64,000 bases of DNA from Cohaesibacter sp. ES.047 (GCF_900215505.1 NZ_LT907844.1:1522501-1586500); one strand, 5' to 3'. Numbered from the stretch's first letter, positions 36,001-44,220 are shown. Notes: a model not told the origin generated them from the letters alone. Made by a program: numbers and translations.

Positions 36001-38551
36001 CAATCACGGGTCCCTATCTGAGCAATTGGGCCGTATTTTCCAGCCGGACCAAGCGTCAAGGACTGGTGTTGGCAGTGCATCTCCTATTCCAGTCATTGTC
36101 TCAGACCAGGACCTCTTGCCTCAGCCAAAGGATCTGGAATTTTTCAACGGGATTGGAGGCTTCGATAAAGATGGCACAGAATATGTCATCACTCTGAAGG
36201 ATAACGACACTACGCCTGCACCATGGATCAATGTGATTGCCAATCCACATTTCGGCTTTCAGGTCTCGGAGACGGGGAGCGGATATTGCTGGGCAGAGAA
36301 TAGCCGCGAGAACCAGCTAACGCCGTGGTCCAATGATCCGGTTGCCGATCCTGCGGGTGAGGCAATTTATATCCGCGATGAGGAAAGCGGTGCGGTTTGG
36401 TGTCCAACCGCTCAGCCCATTCGTGACAAAGGCATCTACATAACGCGCCACGGGTTCGGCTACAGCTCGTTCGAGCATGCCGCAGGTGGTATCCATTCCA
36501 ATCTGGTGCAATTTGTTCCTCTGTCAGATCCGATCAGGATTTCCAAGTTAACATTGACCAACAGATCCAACCGGAGGCGGCACCTGTCCGTCACCCTCTA
36601 TAATGACTGGGTTCTGGGCTCATCCCGGGTCAAGTCCGAGCCTTTCATTCTAAGCGAGCGAGATGAAGATACCGGCGCTCTGTTTGCAACCAAACCGTGG
36701 AATACAGCCTTCCCCGATAGGGTTGCATTTGCTGATTTTAACGGTCTTCAGCAGGAATGGACCGCAGATCGAACCGGCTTTATCGGACGAAACAGCAGCC
36801 TCGCCCATCCGGAAGCCATGAGAGGTAAAAATGCACTCTCTGGCACCATGGGTGCGTGCCTTGATCCGTGTGCAGCACAGCGCACCACCATTGTGTTGGA
36901 ACCGGGTGAGAGCCATGATTTTGTCTCCCTTCTTGGACAAAGTCGCACCAGAGAGGGCGCCCGTGAAGTTATCACCCAATACCGCACCTGTGATATCGAT
37001 GCGTGTCTGTCCGGGGTTCAACGCTATTGGAAGGATAGTTTGGGAGCGGTTCAGGTTAAAACCCCCGATCGTGCCATGGACATCATGCTCAATGGTTGGC
37101 TCCTCTATCAGACGCAAGCTTGTCGCATCTGGGCGCGCTCTGGATTTTATCAGGCAAGTGGAGCCTATGGGTTCCGAGACCAGATGCAGGACCATATCGC
37201 ACTGACCTTCTCTCAACCGGAGGAAACGCGAAAGCATCTTCTCCTTGCTGCCGGAAGGCAGTTTGTGGAAGGTGACGTCCAGCATTGGTGGCTCCCTCAT
37301 TCGGGCCAAGGGGTCAGAACGCATATTTCCGATGACCGGGTGTGGCTTGCCTTTGCCACGGCAACTTATATAGCCCAAACCGGGGATGAGGCCATTCTTG
37401 ATGAGGAATTGCCGTTTCTGGATGGTCCTCTGTTGGCGGCAGGGACCCATGATGCCTTCTTCGTGCCGGACATTTCGGACGAAACAGGAAGCCTGTTTGA
37501 GCATTGCGCCCGTGCGCTGGATTTGTGTCTGGCGTTAATGGGAGAAAACGGTTTGCCGCTGATCGGCACGGGCGATTGGAATGATGGCATGAACCGTGTT
37601 GGTGAAGCAGGCAAGGGAACCAGCGTCTGGCTCGGCTGGCTGCTTTTGCGGAGCATCGATCTTTTCGCACCGCTGGCTGAAAAACGAGACCCTGACCGGG
37701 CCAAACTCTGGACTGCGCATGCAGCCTCCTTGCTCGTGTCTCTTGAACAAACGGCTTGGGATGGAAAATGGTATCGCCGGGCAACCTATGATGACGGCAT
37801 GTGGTTGGGATCTTCTGCCAGTGAAGAATGTAAAATCGACTCCATCGCCCAATCATGGGCCGTCTTGTCTGGCGCGGCAGACAGGGAGCGGGCGCGAATG
37901 GCCATGCTCTCTCTCGATCAACACCTTGTTCTGAGGGACGAGGGGTTGGCGCTGCTGTTCACGCCACCGTTCGATCAATCAGCCAGTGATCCCGGTTATA
38001 TCCAGGGCTATCCGCCGGGGTTACGCGAGAATGGCGGACAATATACCCATGCGGCAATGTGGGCGATCCTTGCCTTTGCACAATTGGGGGAAGGCGAGCA
38101 GGCACACTCACTTTTCTCGTTGGTCAATCCCATCAATCATGCACTTACACCAGAGGCAACAGAGCGATACACGGTGGAACCTTATGTGATTGCCGCAGAT
38201 GTTTATTCTGTCGCCCCGCATGTCGGACGGGGAGGGTGGACCTGGTATACGGGATCGGCCGGTTGGATGTATCAGGCTGGCATCTCGGGCATTCTTGGCT
38301 TGAGGCGAGAAGGGAGCACTCTGATTATTGCTCCCTGCATTCCGAAAGGCTGGCCGGGCTTTGATCTTCATGTGCGGGTCGATGAAACGGACTATGACAT
38401 TGCCGTTTCGCAGACTTTTGTAGACGGAGAGGACGGAGTAATCGCCACTCTGGACGGCGCTCCATGCCCGGCGACCCACAACAGCGTAAGCGTTCAATTG
38501 GACAAGGAACATCATAGCCTGCAATTGGAATTGCAAAGACAAAAGGGGTGA
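30050..38551 (+). CDS. ndvB: Cyclic beta-1,2-glucan synthase NdvB/ChvB
   Basis: A giant inner-membrane enzyme (2,833 residues from ATG 30050, with AAAGGG upstream) that makes cyclic beta-1,2-glucan from UDP-glucose on a protein primer. N-terminal soluble region; hydrophobic segments around residues 405-470; a GT84 glycosyltransferase domain with ITMDADTRLPRDAARKL and the DRWVRGDWQLLPW block; more membrane segments around 800-960; then glycoamylase-like and carbohydrate-binding modules; and a C-terminal GH94 phosphorylase domain with GTGDWNDGMNRVGEAG that sets ring size. Length equals Brucella/Agrobacterium homologues. The exporter gene ndvA/chvA is not adjacent. The glucan acts in periplasmic osmoadaptation and host or surface interaction. 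Confidence 0.97.
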   Translation: MIPRSFLANLNRQTSKLWRDTSPIREELFSAERLELHAKTLAVAQVVSPTPPRVPTLQKRLKENANAIHAAYLSNAEELENQQNLVPAAEWLLDNYYLVDEQIRAIKSSLPPSYYQQLPKLIDGPLAGYPRVFGIAWAFVAHTDSHFDPEIFLRFIRAYQTIHPLSMGELWALPITLRIVLIENLRRLADQIVAGRNSRIAADTLVDQVLVKKIASDVALAEISSAPLPERFAAQLAKRLRDHDADDIPILAWLEERLSSEGCSIDEVVLRSQQNLGASNLTVRNIITSMRLISGIEWSDAFESVNLVDVELRKSKTYALMDFATRDMYRDAIEVLARRSPVSEIEVTRQVMALVSSAGDADSQDSRLSDPGYYLLSDGRPLLETQIDFKPPMRLSILRFSQRLGVGGYVGIISCLALMMLWACIWALNISSIPVGILLCLAGFIPATEVSTAFVNRFVTWSFGAVILPSMEFEQGVSIDSRTMVVVPTMLSNSEELLRQIEHLEIHYLSGPEDDLTFALLLDRTDADQKFIAAEAAMIADGEAAILQLNERYGAGVAGKRFLLLIRDRQFNASEGKWMGWERKRGKLQELNQLLRGAKDTTFNALDGTIPWVPDQVRYVITMDADTRLPRDAARKLIGKMAHPLNRPIFDKKTQRIIHGYGILQPRVTPTLTAKGKNTLFHRVFSAPGGIDPYSSAISDVYQDLFGEGSYTGKGIYDVDAFEAALANRISENKVLSHDLLEGIFVRSGLVSDIEVIDDFPSRYDVACKRQDRWVRGDWQLLPWVLAWPSHIKSVDLIGFAKILDNLRRSLVAPTLLACLGLVWMLPFSSALLGTCFVLCSVAIPEFVSCFFAVIPRNMGIRINSHFQMLGAEFNAAAIKTLLSLVFLPHQAAIMGRAIIKSVTRLYVTHSHMLQWVTAAQAELACELKLSGFYRLMIGGTALGLVMIAGLAALSLQSLPITGVFACLWLIAPLVAFQISRTSDKANNAELTPTEKERLRAIARRTWRYFERFVTPADNMLPPDNFQEDPKPVIAHRTSPTNIGLYLLSAGAAYDFGWAGKSETVERLESCFETLHRMEQFRGHFFNWYDTTNLKVLEPAYVSTVDSGNLAGHLIALSRACAEWKADLPIATVRMGMNDTLMLALEAFETVMVKSASTERLGLLYEELKSGLNGARDLEVIAPRLGRIARKSVVLANEVSIIPEKDRMPDLVYWTTALSRRIREFERDLSASPEVRDHLSLRLDAMADEARNMALAMDFTFLFVQKRKLLSIGYARAENKLDENCYDLLASEANLASFVAIAKGDIPTRHWFRLGRQSVPDKTGSALVSWSGSMFEYLMPSLVMQAPTDSLLNDTNRRIVALQQGYGRKLNLPWGISESAFNARDIEFTYQYSNFGVPGLGLKRGLSENRVIAPYATGLAAMFDARNASINYDRIADMGGSGPYGFYEALDFTQSRLPDGQKVAIVRNVMAHHQGMTIVAIANVMHDGLMRSRFHSDPLIMASELLLQERRPRYVPLVHPGAEEVKASTEEAIFNEPTIRRFKSPLVGAPITHLLSNGSYSVMLTARGAGYSRWGEIAITRWGEDSTYENFGSFIFLKDVDSGSVWSPAGHLAKRDLKQQQAVFAEDYGEYSCRNGLLSCRMDVLVSGEDDGEVRRITLSNAGLRARHIEVTSYSELVLASPVSDAAHPVFSKMFVETEYLPEFGGLLAHRRLRSPDEPEVWATHFAIVEGEIAQEPQYETDRLKFFGRNRSLANAKALNDKASLSNTTGTVLDPIFSLRHRVSIAPGETLHITFWTLVAASRSELMNLLDKHHDHNSYDRAKTLAWTQAQVQLRHLNVSSSEAADFQSLTSALLYSDARFRASASVVASGAGRQSALWPLSISGDLPIVLLRISDMDGLPLVRRLLRAYAYWRMKGLHIDLIILNDLSTSYIQDLQSAIQTAMRSSQIRNENEQGSVLLLRSDQISLEAKSLLVSVARVSLVANHGSLSEQLGRIFQPDQASRTGVGSASPIPVIVSDQDLLPQPKDLEFFNGIGGFDKDGTEYVITLKDNDTTPAPWINVIANPHFGFQVSETGSGYCWAENSRENQLTPWSNDPVADPAGEAIYIRDEESGAVWCPTAQPIRDKGIYITRHGFGYSSFEHAAGGIHSNLVQFVPLSDPIRISKLTLTNRSNRRRHLSVTLYNDWVLGSSRVKSEPFILSERDEDTGALFATKPWNTAFPDRVAFADFNGLQQEWTADRTGFIGRNSSLAHPEAMRGKNALSGTMGACLDPCAAQRTTIVLEPGESHDFVSLLGQSRTREGAREVITQYRTCDIDACLSGVQRYWKDSLGAVQVKTPDRAMDIMLNGWLLYQTQACRIWARSGFYQASGAYGFRDQMQDHIALTFSQPEETRKHLLLAAGRQFVEGDVQHWWLPHSGQGVRTHISDDRVWLAFATATYIAQTGDEAILDEELPFLDGPLLAAGTHDAFFVPDISDETGSLFEHCARALDLCLALMGENGLPLIGTGDWNDGMNRVGEAGKGTSVWLGWLLLRSIDLFAPLAEKRDPDRAKLWTAHAASLLVSLEQTAWDGKWYRRATYDDGMWLGSSASEECKIDSIAQSWAVLSGAADRERARMAMLSLDQHLVLRDEGLALLFTPPFDQSASDPGYIQGYPPGLRENGGQYTHAAMWAILAFAQLGEGEQAHSLFSLVNPINHALTPEATERYTVEPYVIAADVYSVAPHVGRGGWTWYTGSAGWMYQAGISGILGLRREGSTLIIAPCIPKGWPGFDLHVRVDETDYDIAVSQTFVDGEDGVIATLDGAPCPATHNSVSVQLDKEHHSLQLELQRQKG

Positions 38552-38583
38552 GCAGACTTTGTGAACGCGCAAAATCCTGATGT

Positions 38584-38606
38584 GTTGGTGCTCTACGAGC
38601 ACCAAC
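38584..38606. terminator. Strong hairpin after ndvB
   Basis: GTTGGTGCTC and GAGCACCAAC form a perfect 10-base-pair stem with a TAC loop, 33 bases past the ndvB stop. No T-run follows, so it may stabilise the 3' end or terminate weakly. From 38607 to 38940 I see no gene; the short frames there lack start signals or family motifs. Confidence 0.5.
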
Positions 38607-38943
38607 GGGTTGAGCGTGTCAGTCGTTCGGCACATGACGGGAGGTTCTATCTCTTCGTCCGTCTTCGGTAACAACCAAACTTCTTATCTTTTGCTGTGTC
38701 CGCCCACCGGTCACATCGTGACTAAAAATGCAACATTTTGTTCGAGTGGCAGGAATGAGAAAGTTGCCCTGCGGAATTTGCTGACAGACGAACGGCAGGA
38801 TAGAGTCTGGGATTTCAGCATGCCAATTTTTGCACCCATGAATGACCCATAAATCTCAATGTACACCTTGGGCTCACTGCTGTCGTTCAGCCAAGGTGTC
38901 AAGACGCCGATGCGTTTGCTGGAAAATGGCAATTGAGCATAAA

Positions 38944-38979
38944 AACGCCTCCGCACAGGGACTGTGTTGCGGAGGCGTT
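38944..38979 (-). terminator. Rho-independent terminator of the torCDA operon
   Basis: AACGCCTCCGCA (38944-38955) pairs perfectly with TGCGGAGGCGTT (38968-38979), a 12-base-pair GC-rich stem with a 12-base loop. It lies 15 bases beyond the torA stop. On the minus strand a T-run follows the stem; the plus strand also has TCTTTTTT, so it could work in both directions. Confidence 0.88.
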
Positions 38980-38993
38980 CTCTTTTTTGGGTG

Positions 38994-41462
38994 TTAAGCG
39001 TTTGCTGGCGTGTCGAACGCGGTTACAGCAGGTGCTTCGCCTTCATATTTCTCGAGATCGGCCATGCAGGTGCAGGCAGACGTTGCCTGACCAAGCTTGG
39101 ACGTCGGAATATCTGGCGTCAGGATGTTCGGGTCACCATATTTACAGATCGAACCCGGTTCGCTGGCATCTGCGGGATCGTACCAGGCACCTTCCTGCAA
39201 CTGAACGACACCGGGTCTGATTTCGTCCGTCACAACCGCACCGGCAAGGCACTGACCGCGATCGTTGAAGACGCGGACAACATCACCGGATTTGATGCCT
39301 TTCGCTTCAGCATCTTTCGGGTTGATCCAGATTGGTTCGCGGCCTGCGACATTGTAAATCTTGCGCAGTTTGGCACTGCCATTCAACTGCGAGTGCATCC
39401 GGTATTGCGGATGGTTCGAGTTGACGTGGAAGGGATGTTTGGTGTCTTTCTGACCCAACCATTCCATTGGCTCAAACCAAGTTGGATGCGCAGGGCAGTC
39501 GTCATAGTTGAATTTCTCGATGGTCTTGGAATAGATCTCAATCAATCCGGACGGGGTGGGCAGAGCGTTGATGAGCGGATCGTCGCGGAAATCGGTGTAT
39601 TTGGTCCGACGCAGTGCAGCTTCCGGTGTTTCAAACTCGACCACGCCATCGCCTTCCCAGAAGGTATCGAAGTCAGGCATGTCGACATTTATTCTCTTGG
39701 CCTGAGAGAGGGCTTCTTCATAGATTTCCCTGACCAGATCGAGATCGGTTTTGCCGCCGGAGAATTCCGGCTCGACGCCGAGACGTTTTGCCAGAGCCGT
39801 GAAAATGTCAAAGTCATTCCGCGATTCGAAAACCGGCTCGATGATTTTCTTCATGGCAACGATGGCGCGATTGGCCACAATGCCGACGACGTCGATATCA
39901 TTGCGTTCGAAGGAGCTGGTTGCCGGAAGGACGATATCGGCATGGCGAGCCGAAGCGGTCCACTGATAGTCCTGAACGATGAAGGTTTCGAACTTCTTGA
40001 ACGCTTCAACCATCCGGTTATGATCTTGGTGATGATGCAGCGGGTTACCGCCCACCCAATAGCAAAGCTTCACATCAGGATAACGATGGACTTTGCCATT
40101 GTGATCATATTCTTCGCCGGGATGCTCGAGCATATCGACAATACGCGCGCAAGGAATGCTATTGGTGCCTTTGTCTTCAGGCCATTCCTTGATTTCCTTG
40201 CGTTTGCCGATTTTGAGCGAAGAGCCGCCCAGTTTCGGTGCTTTCGCAAAGGGGGCGCCGGGGTTGTCGAGATGATAACGCTGGCAGAAGCCACCGCCGG
40301 AGAGACCGATCTGGCCGATCATGGCAGCGAGCGTTACGAAGGCCCATGGGAACTGCTCACCATATTGCTGACGCTGTGTTGCCCAACCAGAGACCAGCAT
40401 CGTACGGCCAGCAACCATGCGGCGTGCGAGGTCGCGAATGGTCTCTGCAGAAAGTTCGCAGCGTTCAGCGGCCCAGTCTGCGGTTTTTTCAACGCCGTCT
40501 TCCTTGCCGAGCAGATAGTCCGAGAAGACATCAAAGCCCGTGGTGTAGTTTTCAAGGAATTCCGTGTCGTGCAGATCTTCAACCAGCAAGGTGTGCGCCA
40601 GGCCGAGCGCGAGCGCCACGTCAGAATGCGGACGAACCTGTTGCCATTCCGCGTCGAGGACCTTGCAGCCTTCGGTTTTGACTGGATCGATGAAGATGGC
40701 TTTCTTGCCAGCCTTCTTCATGTCTTCGAACCAAGCCCATTCGCCGTGATCCGGAATGGCAGCGGAGATTTGGTTGTTCTTGAGCGGGTCGGATCCCCAG
40801 AAGACAATAAGATCCGTATCGTCAATGATCGTCTGGTGCGTTGACTGGGGACCGAATGCATCCACCTGACCAAGAACATAAGGCATGATGGCTTCGATGC
40901 CGGCCTTGGAATAGTTACTGGAAGAAACCACACTGCCGCCAGTCAGATTCATCAGGCGTTTCAGCATGGTCTGGCCGTTGCTGACACGTCCGTTGGAGCG
41001 CCAGCCATAGGTGCCGGTATAGATTCCCCAAGGACCGATTTCATCCTGCACGCGCTGGATTTCGCCCGCGACAAGCTCAAGAGCCTTATCCCAGCTTACG
41101 CGAACGAAGTCACCCGTACCGCGGGTTTCCGGAGAGGCGCCCGGACCATTTTCCAGCCATGCGCGACGAACCATCGGATAGCGAACACGGGTCGGGGAAT
41201 AGACAATGTCCTGCACACCGGGAAGCATTGGCGACGGGCGCGGATCACCTTCCCAAGGACGCAGGGAAACAAACCGGCCATTTTCAACTTTTGCCCAGAA
41301 GGCACCCCAGTGTGACGCCTGAATATGTTCGCCATCAGCAACAGCTGCTTTGGCTGCGCCCAGACCGAATGGAAGGCCGGACAGGGCTCCATAGGCGGCG
41401 ATTGATGATGTGGCGGTCAGAAACCGACGTCTTGACAGTGTAAAATGACTAGATGAACTCAT
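38994..41462 (-). CDS. torA: Trimethylamine-N-oxide reductase TorA (molybdopterin)
   Basis: An 822-residue periplasmic molybdoenzyme reducing TMAO to trimethylamine. A twin-arginine signal (LSRRRFLTATSS, from residue 9) precedes the mature start near ADGEHIQASHWGAFWA. Typical DMSO/TMAO reductase family blocks follow: YPMVRRAWLENGPG, GTYGWRSNGRVSNGQ, the SSSNYSKAGIE segment with the serine that ligates Mo, FWGSDPLKNNQ, and YWVGGNPLHHHQDHNR. There is no N-terminal Fe-S motif, as expected. GAGGAG precedes the ATG. TMAO versus biotin sulfoxide or DMSO specificity is inferred from the torC/torD/torR/torS context. Confidence 0.95.
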   Translation of the reverse strand: MSSSSHFTLSRRRFLTATSSIAAYGALSGLPFGLGAAKAAVADGEHIQASHWGAFWAKVENGRFVSLRPWEGDPRPSPMLPGVQDIVYSPTRVRYPMVRRAWLENGPGASPETRGTGDFVRVSWDKALELVAGEIQRVQDEIGPWGIYTGTYGWRSNGRVSNGQTMLKRLMNLTGGSVVSSSNYSKAGIEAIMPYVLGQVDAFGPQSTHQTIIDDTDLIVFWGSDPLKNNQISAAIPDHGEWAWFEDMKKAGKKAIFIDPVKTEGCKVLDAEWQQVRPHSDVALALGLAHTLLVEDLHDTEFLENYTTGFDVFSDYLLGKEDGVEKTADWAAERCELSAETIRDLARRMVAGRTMLVSGWATQRQQYGEQFPWAFVTLAAMIGQIGLSGGGFCQRYHLDNPGAPFAKAPKLGGSSLKIGKRKEIKEWPEDKGTNSIPCARIVDMLEHPGEEYDHNGKVHRYPDVKLCYWVGGNPLHHHQDHNRMVEAFKKFETFIVQDYQWTASARHADIVLPATSSFERNDIDVVGIVANRAIVAMKKIIEPVFESRNDFDIFTALAKRLGVEPEFSGGKTDLDLVREIYEEALSQAKRINVDMPDFDTFWEGDGVVEFETPEAALRRTKYTDFRDDPLINALPTPSGLIEIYSKTIEKFNYDDCPAHPTWFEPMEWLGQKDTKHPFHVNSNHPQYRMHSQLNGSAKLRKIYNVAGREPIWINPKDAEAKGIKSGDVVRVFNDRGQCLAGAVVTDEIRPGVVQLQEGAWYDPADASEPGSICKYGDPNILTPDIPTSKLGQATSACTCMADLEKYEGEAPAVTAFDTPANA

Positions 41463-41510
41463 AGTCTTCTCCTCACTTTTCTCGATAATCTATTAAAGTC
41501 TCAATGAAAT

Positions 41511-42149
41511 TCAGGACGCGTTGCGTATTTCATCCGGTTCGATAACCGAAAGCAGGCGCACCAGAATTCCGGCAAGGGTCGCGTAGAATTTCGACGGGTC
41601 GTGCATGGCACAGTTTTGGGCGAACGCCGGAATCCAGCCGTTCAAGCGAACGAGCATGTCGTCGATGGCTTTTTTCTCGTCAACGTCGAAGATTGTGGCA
41701 TCAAGGCGGATCAGTTGTTCCAGATAGGACAACTCAATGCAGATGTGATCCGGTGGCTCGGAGAAGGTTTCATCCCTTTTCAAGCCCCTCTGTGCGAGCA
41801 GACGGGTCATTTCCATTTCAGGTTCCTGAAACAGCCGGCCCGTACCGATATGAGCGGATTCGATTGGCGTCGTGCCGGTGGCGCCCCCAATGCCCAAAAA
41901 CAGATGGCAGTAGCTTCGGTTGAGCAGTGATACAGCCTCTTCATCACCGTCTGCGCCCATCAGGATGGACCGCAGCTGTGATACATCCTTGGAAAACTTT
42001 GGCATTCCATAAAGCGCAGGCAATAGGGTCTCGCAATTTTCGTTCCGCATGCTCTGGATTTCATCCCGCTCCAGAGGAGCGCCGAAATATCCCGAAATCT
42101 CAGACAGGATATCGGCACAAGAAGCGGGTTCGATGAAGTCTTTTTTCAT
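41511..42149 (-). CDS. torD: TorD, TorA-specific cytoplasmic chaperone
   Basis: A 212-residue all-helical protein of the TorD/DmsD family, which binds the TorA signal and apo-enzyme, aids molybdopterin insertion and delays Tat export. Visible features are SQLRSILMGADGDE, the SYCHLFLGIGGATGTTPIESAHIG block (the family's Y-x-x-LF-x-G-x-P-x-E pattern) and FAQNCAM near the end. ATG 42149 follows AAAGGAG at good spacing; an in-frame upstream codon at 42167 is less likely. It lies between torC and torA, an order different from E. coli torCAD. Confidence 0.93.
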   Translation of the reverse strand: MKKDFIEPASCADILSEISGYFGAPLERDEIQSMRNENCETLLPALYGMPKFSKDVSQLRSILMGADGDEEAVSLLNRSYCHLFLGIGGATGTTPIESAHIGTGRLFQEPEMEMTRLLAQRGLKRDETFSEPPDHICIELSYLEQLIRLDATIFDVDEKKAIDDMLVRLNGWIPAFAQNCAMHDPSKFYATLAGILVRLLSVIEPDEIRNAS

Positions 42150-42171
42150 GACGTCTCCTTTGCCCACGGGC

Positions 42172-43338
42172 TCAGTGCTTCTCGTCCGTTGGGACGTGAT
42201 ATTGCAGATAGGACTTGAGGAAATAGACCTCTGGCTTGCTGAGGCTGGTGTAGGATTTCATGCCATCGACCATGCCGAGCCACTGTGTGGCGGTATAGTG
42301 ATCGATTGCTGGCAGGCTGTGGCAGGCGCCGCAGACCGACTCGTACATTTCTGCGCCGTAGGCCCACATGGCCTTTTCGTCAGAGACGAGATTGGTCGGT
42401 TTCATCCAGCCTTCAAGGGCAACCTTTTTCCAGTTATACTCGGTGTCCTCGTCGAAGGCTTCGCCGTGCACTTCTGCGGTCTTGGCGAGGCCCGCAGTCA
42501 AAGCAGCCTGCAAGATGCGTTCGCCTTGCCGGGCAACGAGCACGCGTTCAACACCTTCGCGCTGCCAACCGTCGATGGCCACCTTCAACAGCCCATCCTT
42601 GCGCTCGACCACCTTGAGTTTGGTACCCGGCAGCACGGTGCCATCTTTTTTGCCGCCCGAAGAAGCCTTGTCGGCATCACCCCAAATTTGCGACATGGCC
42701 AATGTAAACAGCTCATCAGCGTTGCCTTGTTCTTTCGCGGACTTGGCTTCCAAGTCTTCAAACATGGAGCGGAAACCGGCACTCATGTCTGGCAGCTTAT
42801 GCGCAATTCCCTTGTGGCAACTGATGCAGGTCTGGCCAGTTTCGGCCGCTTTCTGCATCTGCTTGGCTGCTTTCTCGCTCTGGTGAGCAAAGTCCATCGT
42901 GTCAAAGGAATGGCAGCCTTTGCAGGAATTGCTGTTATTGGCTTCCATGCGCGCCCAGACGCGTTTTGCCAGCTCGAGCCGCTTGGCCTCAAATTTCTCA
43001 GGAGTGTCAATCGTGCCAAGAAGATGGTGATACAATTCGTTGAGTGCGGCGGTCTTGCGCACCATTTTGCCGGCAAAATCCTGAGGCAAGTGGCAATCTG
43101 CGCAGGTCGCTCTCACGCCTGATGGGTTGGAATAGTGGATCGATGCCTTGTATTCCGGGAGGACATTTTCCCTCATTTCATGGCAGGACGTGCAGAATTC
43201 TAGGCTGGTTGTCGCCTCCATCGTGGTATGAAACCCGGCGACAAACAGCAAAGTCGCCACGACTGACACCAGTACAGCGACACCGATAGCTACTCGTCTT
43301 GTTAGCAATGCCCAAATCGACGCTAAGGGATTCTTCAT
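42172..43338 (-). CDS. torC: TorC, pentaheme c-type cytochrome
   Basis: A 388-residue quinol-oxidising cytochrome. One N-terminal transmembrane helix (about residues 15-34) anchors a NapC/NirT-type tetraheme domain with FCTSCH, TCADCH, SCKGCH and TCISCH; a C-terminal domain carries the fifth heme motif, VCGACH. It takes electrons from menaquinol or ubiquinol and hands them to TorA. The five CxxCH count and the extra C-terminal domain separate TorC from NapC. First gene of torC-torD-torA. Confidence 0.96.
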   Translation of the reverse strand: MKNPLASIWALLTRRVAIGVAVLVSVVATLLFVAGFHTTMEATTSLEFCTSCHEMRENVLPEYKASIHYSNPSGVRATCADCHLPQDFAGKMVRKTAALNELYHHLLGTIDTPEKFEAKRLELAKRVWARMEANNSNSCKGCHSFDTMDFAHQSEKAAKQMQKAAETGQTCISCHKGIAHKLPDMSAGFRSMFEDLEAKSAKEQGNADELFTLAMSQIWGDADKASSGGKKDGTVLPGTKLKVVERKDGLLKVAIDGWQREGVERVLVARQGERILQAALTAGLAKTAEVHGEAFDEDTEYNWKKVALEGWMKPTNLVSDEKAMWAYGAEMYESVCGACHSLPAIDHYTATQWLGMVDGMKSYTSLSKPEVYFLKSYLQYHVPTDEKH

Positions 43339-43422
43339 ATATTCTACTCTCTGGAAAGTAATTCTGCGTAGTTGTTGACTTGCCAGAGAATATACGACAG
43401 CATTGTAAAGCTAGAGCTGCAT

Positions 43423-43441
43423 GAGTATTAATGTAATACTC
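43423..43441. promoter_or_regulatory. Dyad GAGTATTA-ATG-TAATACTC upstream of torR
   Basis: A perfect 8+3+8 inverted repeat, 27 bases before the torR start and about 85 bases before torC on the other strand. A second, imperfect dyad (ATATTCTACTCTCTGG / CCAGAGAATAT) lies at about 43339-43393. These are candidate TorR sites for divergent torR-torC control. They do not match the E. coli tor box, so the assignment is by position. Confidence 0.5.
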
Positions 43442-43467
43442 TCAATTGTTAACGAAAAAAGCCGGCG

Positions 43468-44220
43468 ATGACACAAAACCAGTTCAGATATAATCCCGCT
43501 AACCTTAAAGTTGCAGTCGTCGATGATGAACCAATCATTCAGGAGACACTGTGTTCGTACCTCGAAAAGGAAGGATATCAGGTCTACAGCCTTGATTGTG
43601 CAGAGAAACTGCGTGTTCTGATGGAAAAGCAGACGTTGGATTTGATTTTGCTGGATATTCGCCTGCCCGACGGCGATGGCTTGTCTCTGATGAGCGAATT
43701 GCATTCAAAATACGACGTTGCGGTCATATTGGTGACCAGCAAGGGAGAAGAGGCCGATCGCATTATCGGGCTGGAGCTTGGAGCTGACGATTACGTGACC
43801 AAACCCTTCTCTCTTCGGGAGCTGGAGGCAAGAATTCACTCTGTCTTGCGCCGAACCCTGAAACGTTCAGAGCCCAAACCGATTGTTGGCGTGAAACAAT
43901 TCGCCGGCTGGTCTATCGATTTGGACGGGCATCGTCTGACGAACCCGGCAGGAGAGTTGACGCGCCTCACCCATGCGGAATTTCAATTGCTTGCCATGTT
44001 GATAAAGAGTGCAGGGCGCGTGCTTTCCCGGTCTGACCTGATCACGGCCATTGGCGGGCATGAATGGAACCCAAATGATCGCACCATCGATGTCCTGATC
44101 CGTCGATTGAGAAGCAAGATCGAGCCCAACCCGAGAAAGCCCAGCTACATCATGACCGAATATGCATTGGGCTATTATTTCGCTGAAAAAGTGTCTCATA
44201 CCAAGGGCGTGAAGTTCTGA
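43468..44220 (+). CDS. torR: TorR, OmpR-type response regulator with IS-altered C-terminus
   Basis: A 250-residue response regulator: receiver domain with acidic pocket DDE (19-21), phospho-acceptor Asp63 in LILLDIRLPDGDG, and lysine in DDYVTKPFS; then a winged helix (LTHAEFQLLAMLIKSAGRVL, RTIDVLIRRLRSKIEPN, YALGYYF). An IS630 copy enters at codon 244 or so, and the last residues TKGVKF are read from the IS. Joining the flanks at one TA gives an end reading VSHIKPEV and a TAG at 45374-45376, so only the last five residues changed. Function is probably kept. Divergent from torC; sensor torS is beyond the IS. Confidence 0.9.
   Translation: MTQNQFRYNPANLKVAVVDDEPIIQETLCSYLEKEGYQVYSLDCAEKLRVLMEKQTLDLILLDIRLPDGDGLSLMSELHSKYDVAVILVTSKGEEADRIIGLELGADDYVTKPFSLRELEARIHSVLRRTLKRSEPKPIVGVKQFAGWSIDLDGHRLTNPAGELTRLTHAEFQLLAMLIKSAGRVLSRSDLITAIGGHEWNPNDRTIDVLIRRLRSKIEPNPRKPSYIMTEYALGYYFAEKVSHTKGVKF

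Noticed and set aside
36650-37504. A 284-codon minus-strand frame inside ndvB
   Set aside because: Antisense to the well-supported GH94-region of ndvB; no family motif, no ribosome-binding site.
38607-38940. Possible IS remnant in the ndvB-torA gap
   Set aside because: Sequence such as ATGCAACATTTTGTTCGAG looked IS-like and loosely resembles the right window edge, but there are no paired inverted repeats or transposase motifs.
38711-38956. An 81-codon minus-strand frame between ndvB and torA
   Set aside because: It overlaps the torA terminator stem, has no clear ribosome-binding site, and resembles nothing I know.
38964-40844. A 626-codon open frame on the plus strand across the torA gene
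   Set aside because: It is antisense to torA, whose translation shows clear molybdoenzyme motifs and a Tat signal. The plus-strand protein has no recognisable domain; long antisense frames are common opposite GC-biased genes.
42049-43122. A 357-codon open frame on the plus strand across torC/torD
   Set aside because: Shadow of the torC gene, which has five CxxCH motifs on the other strand.
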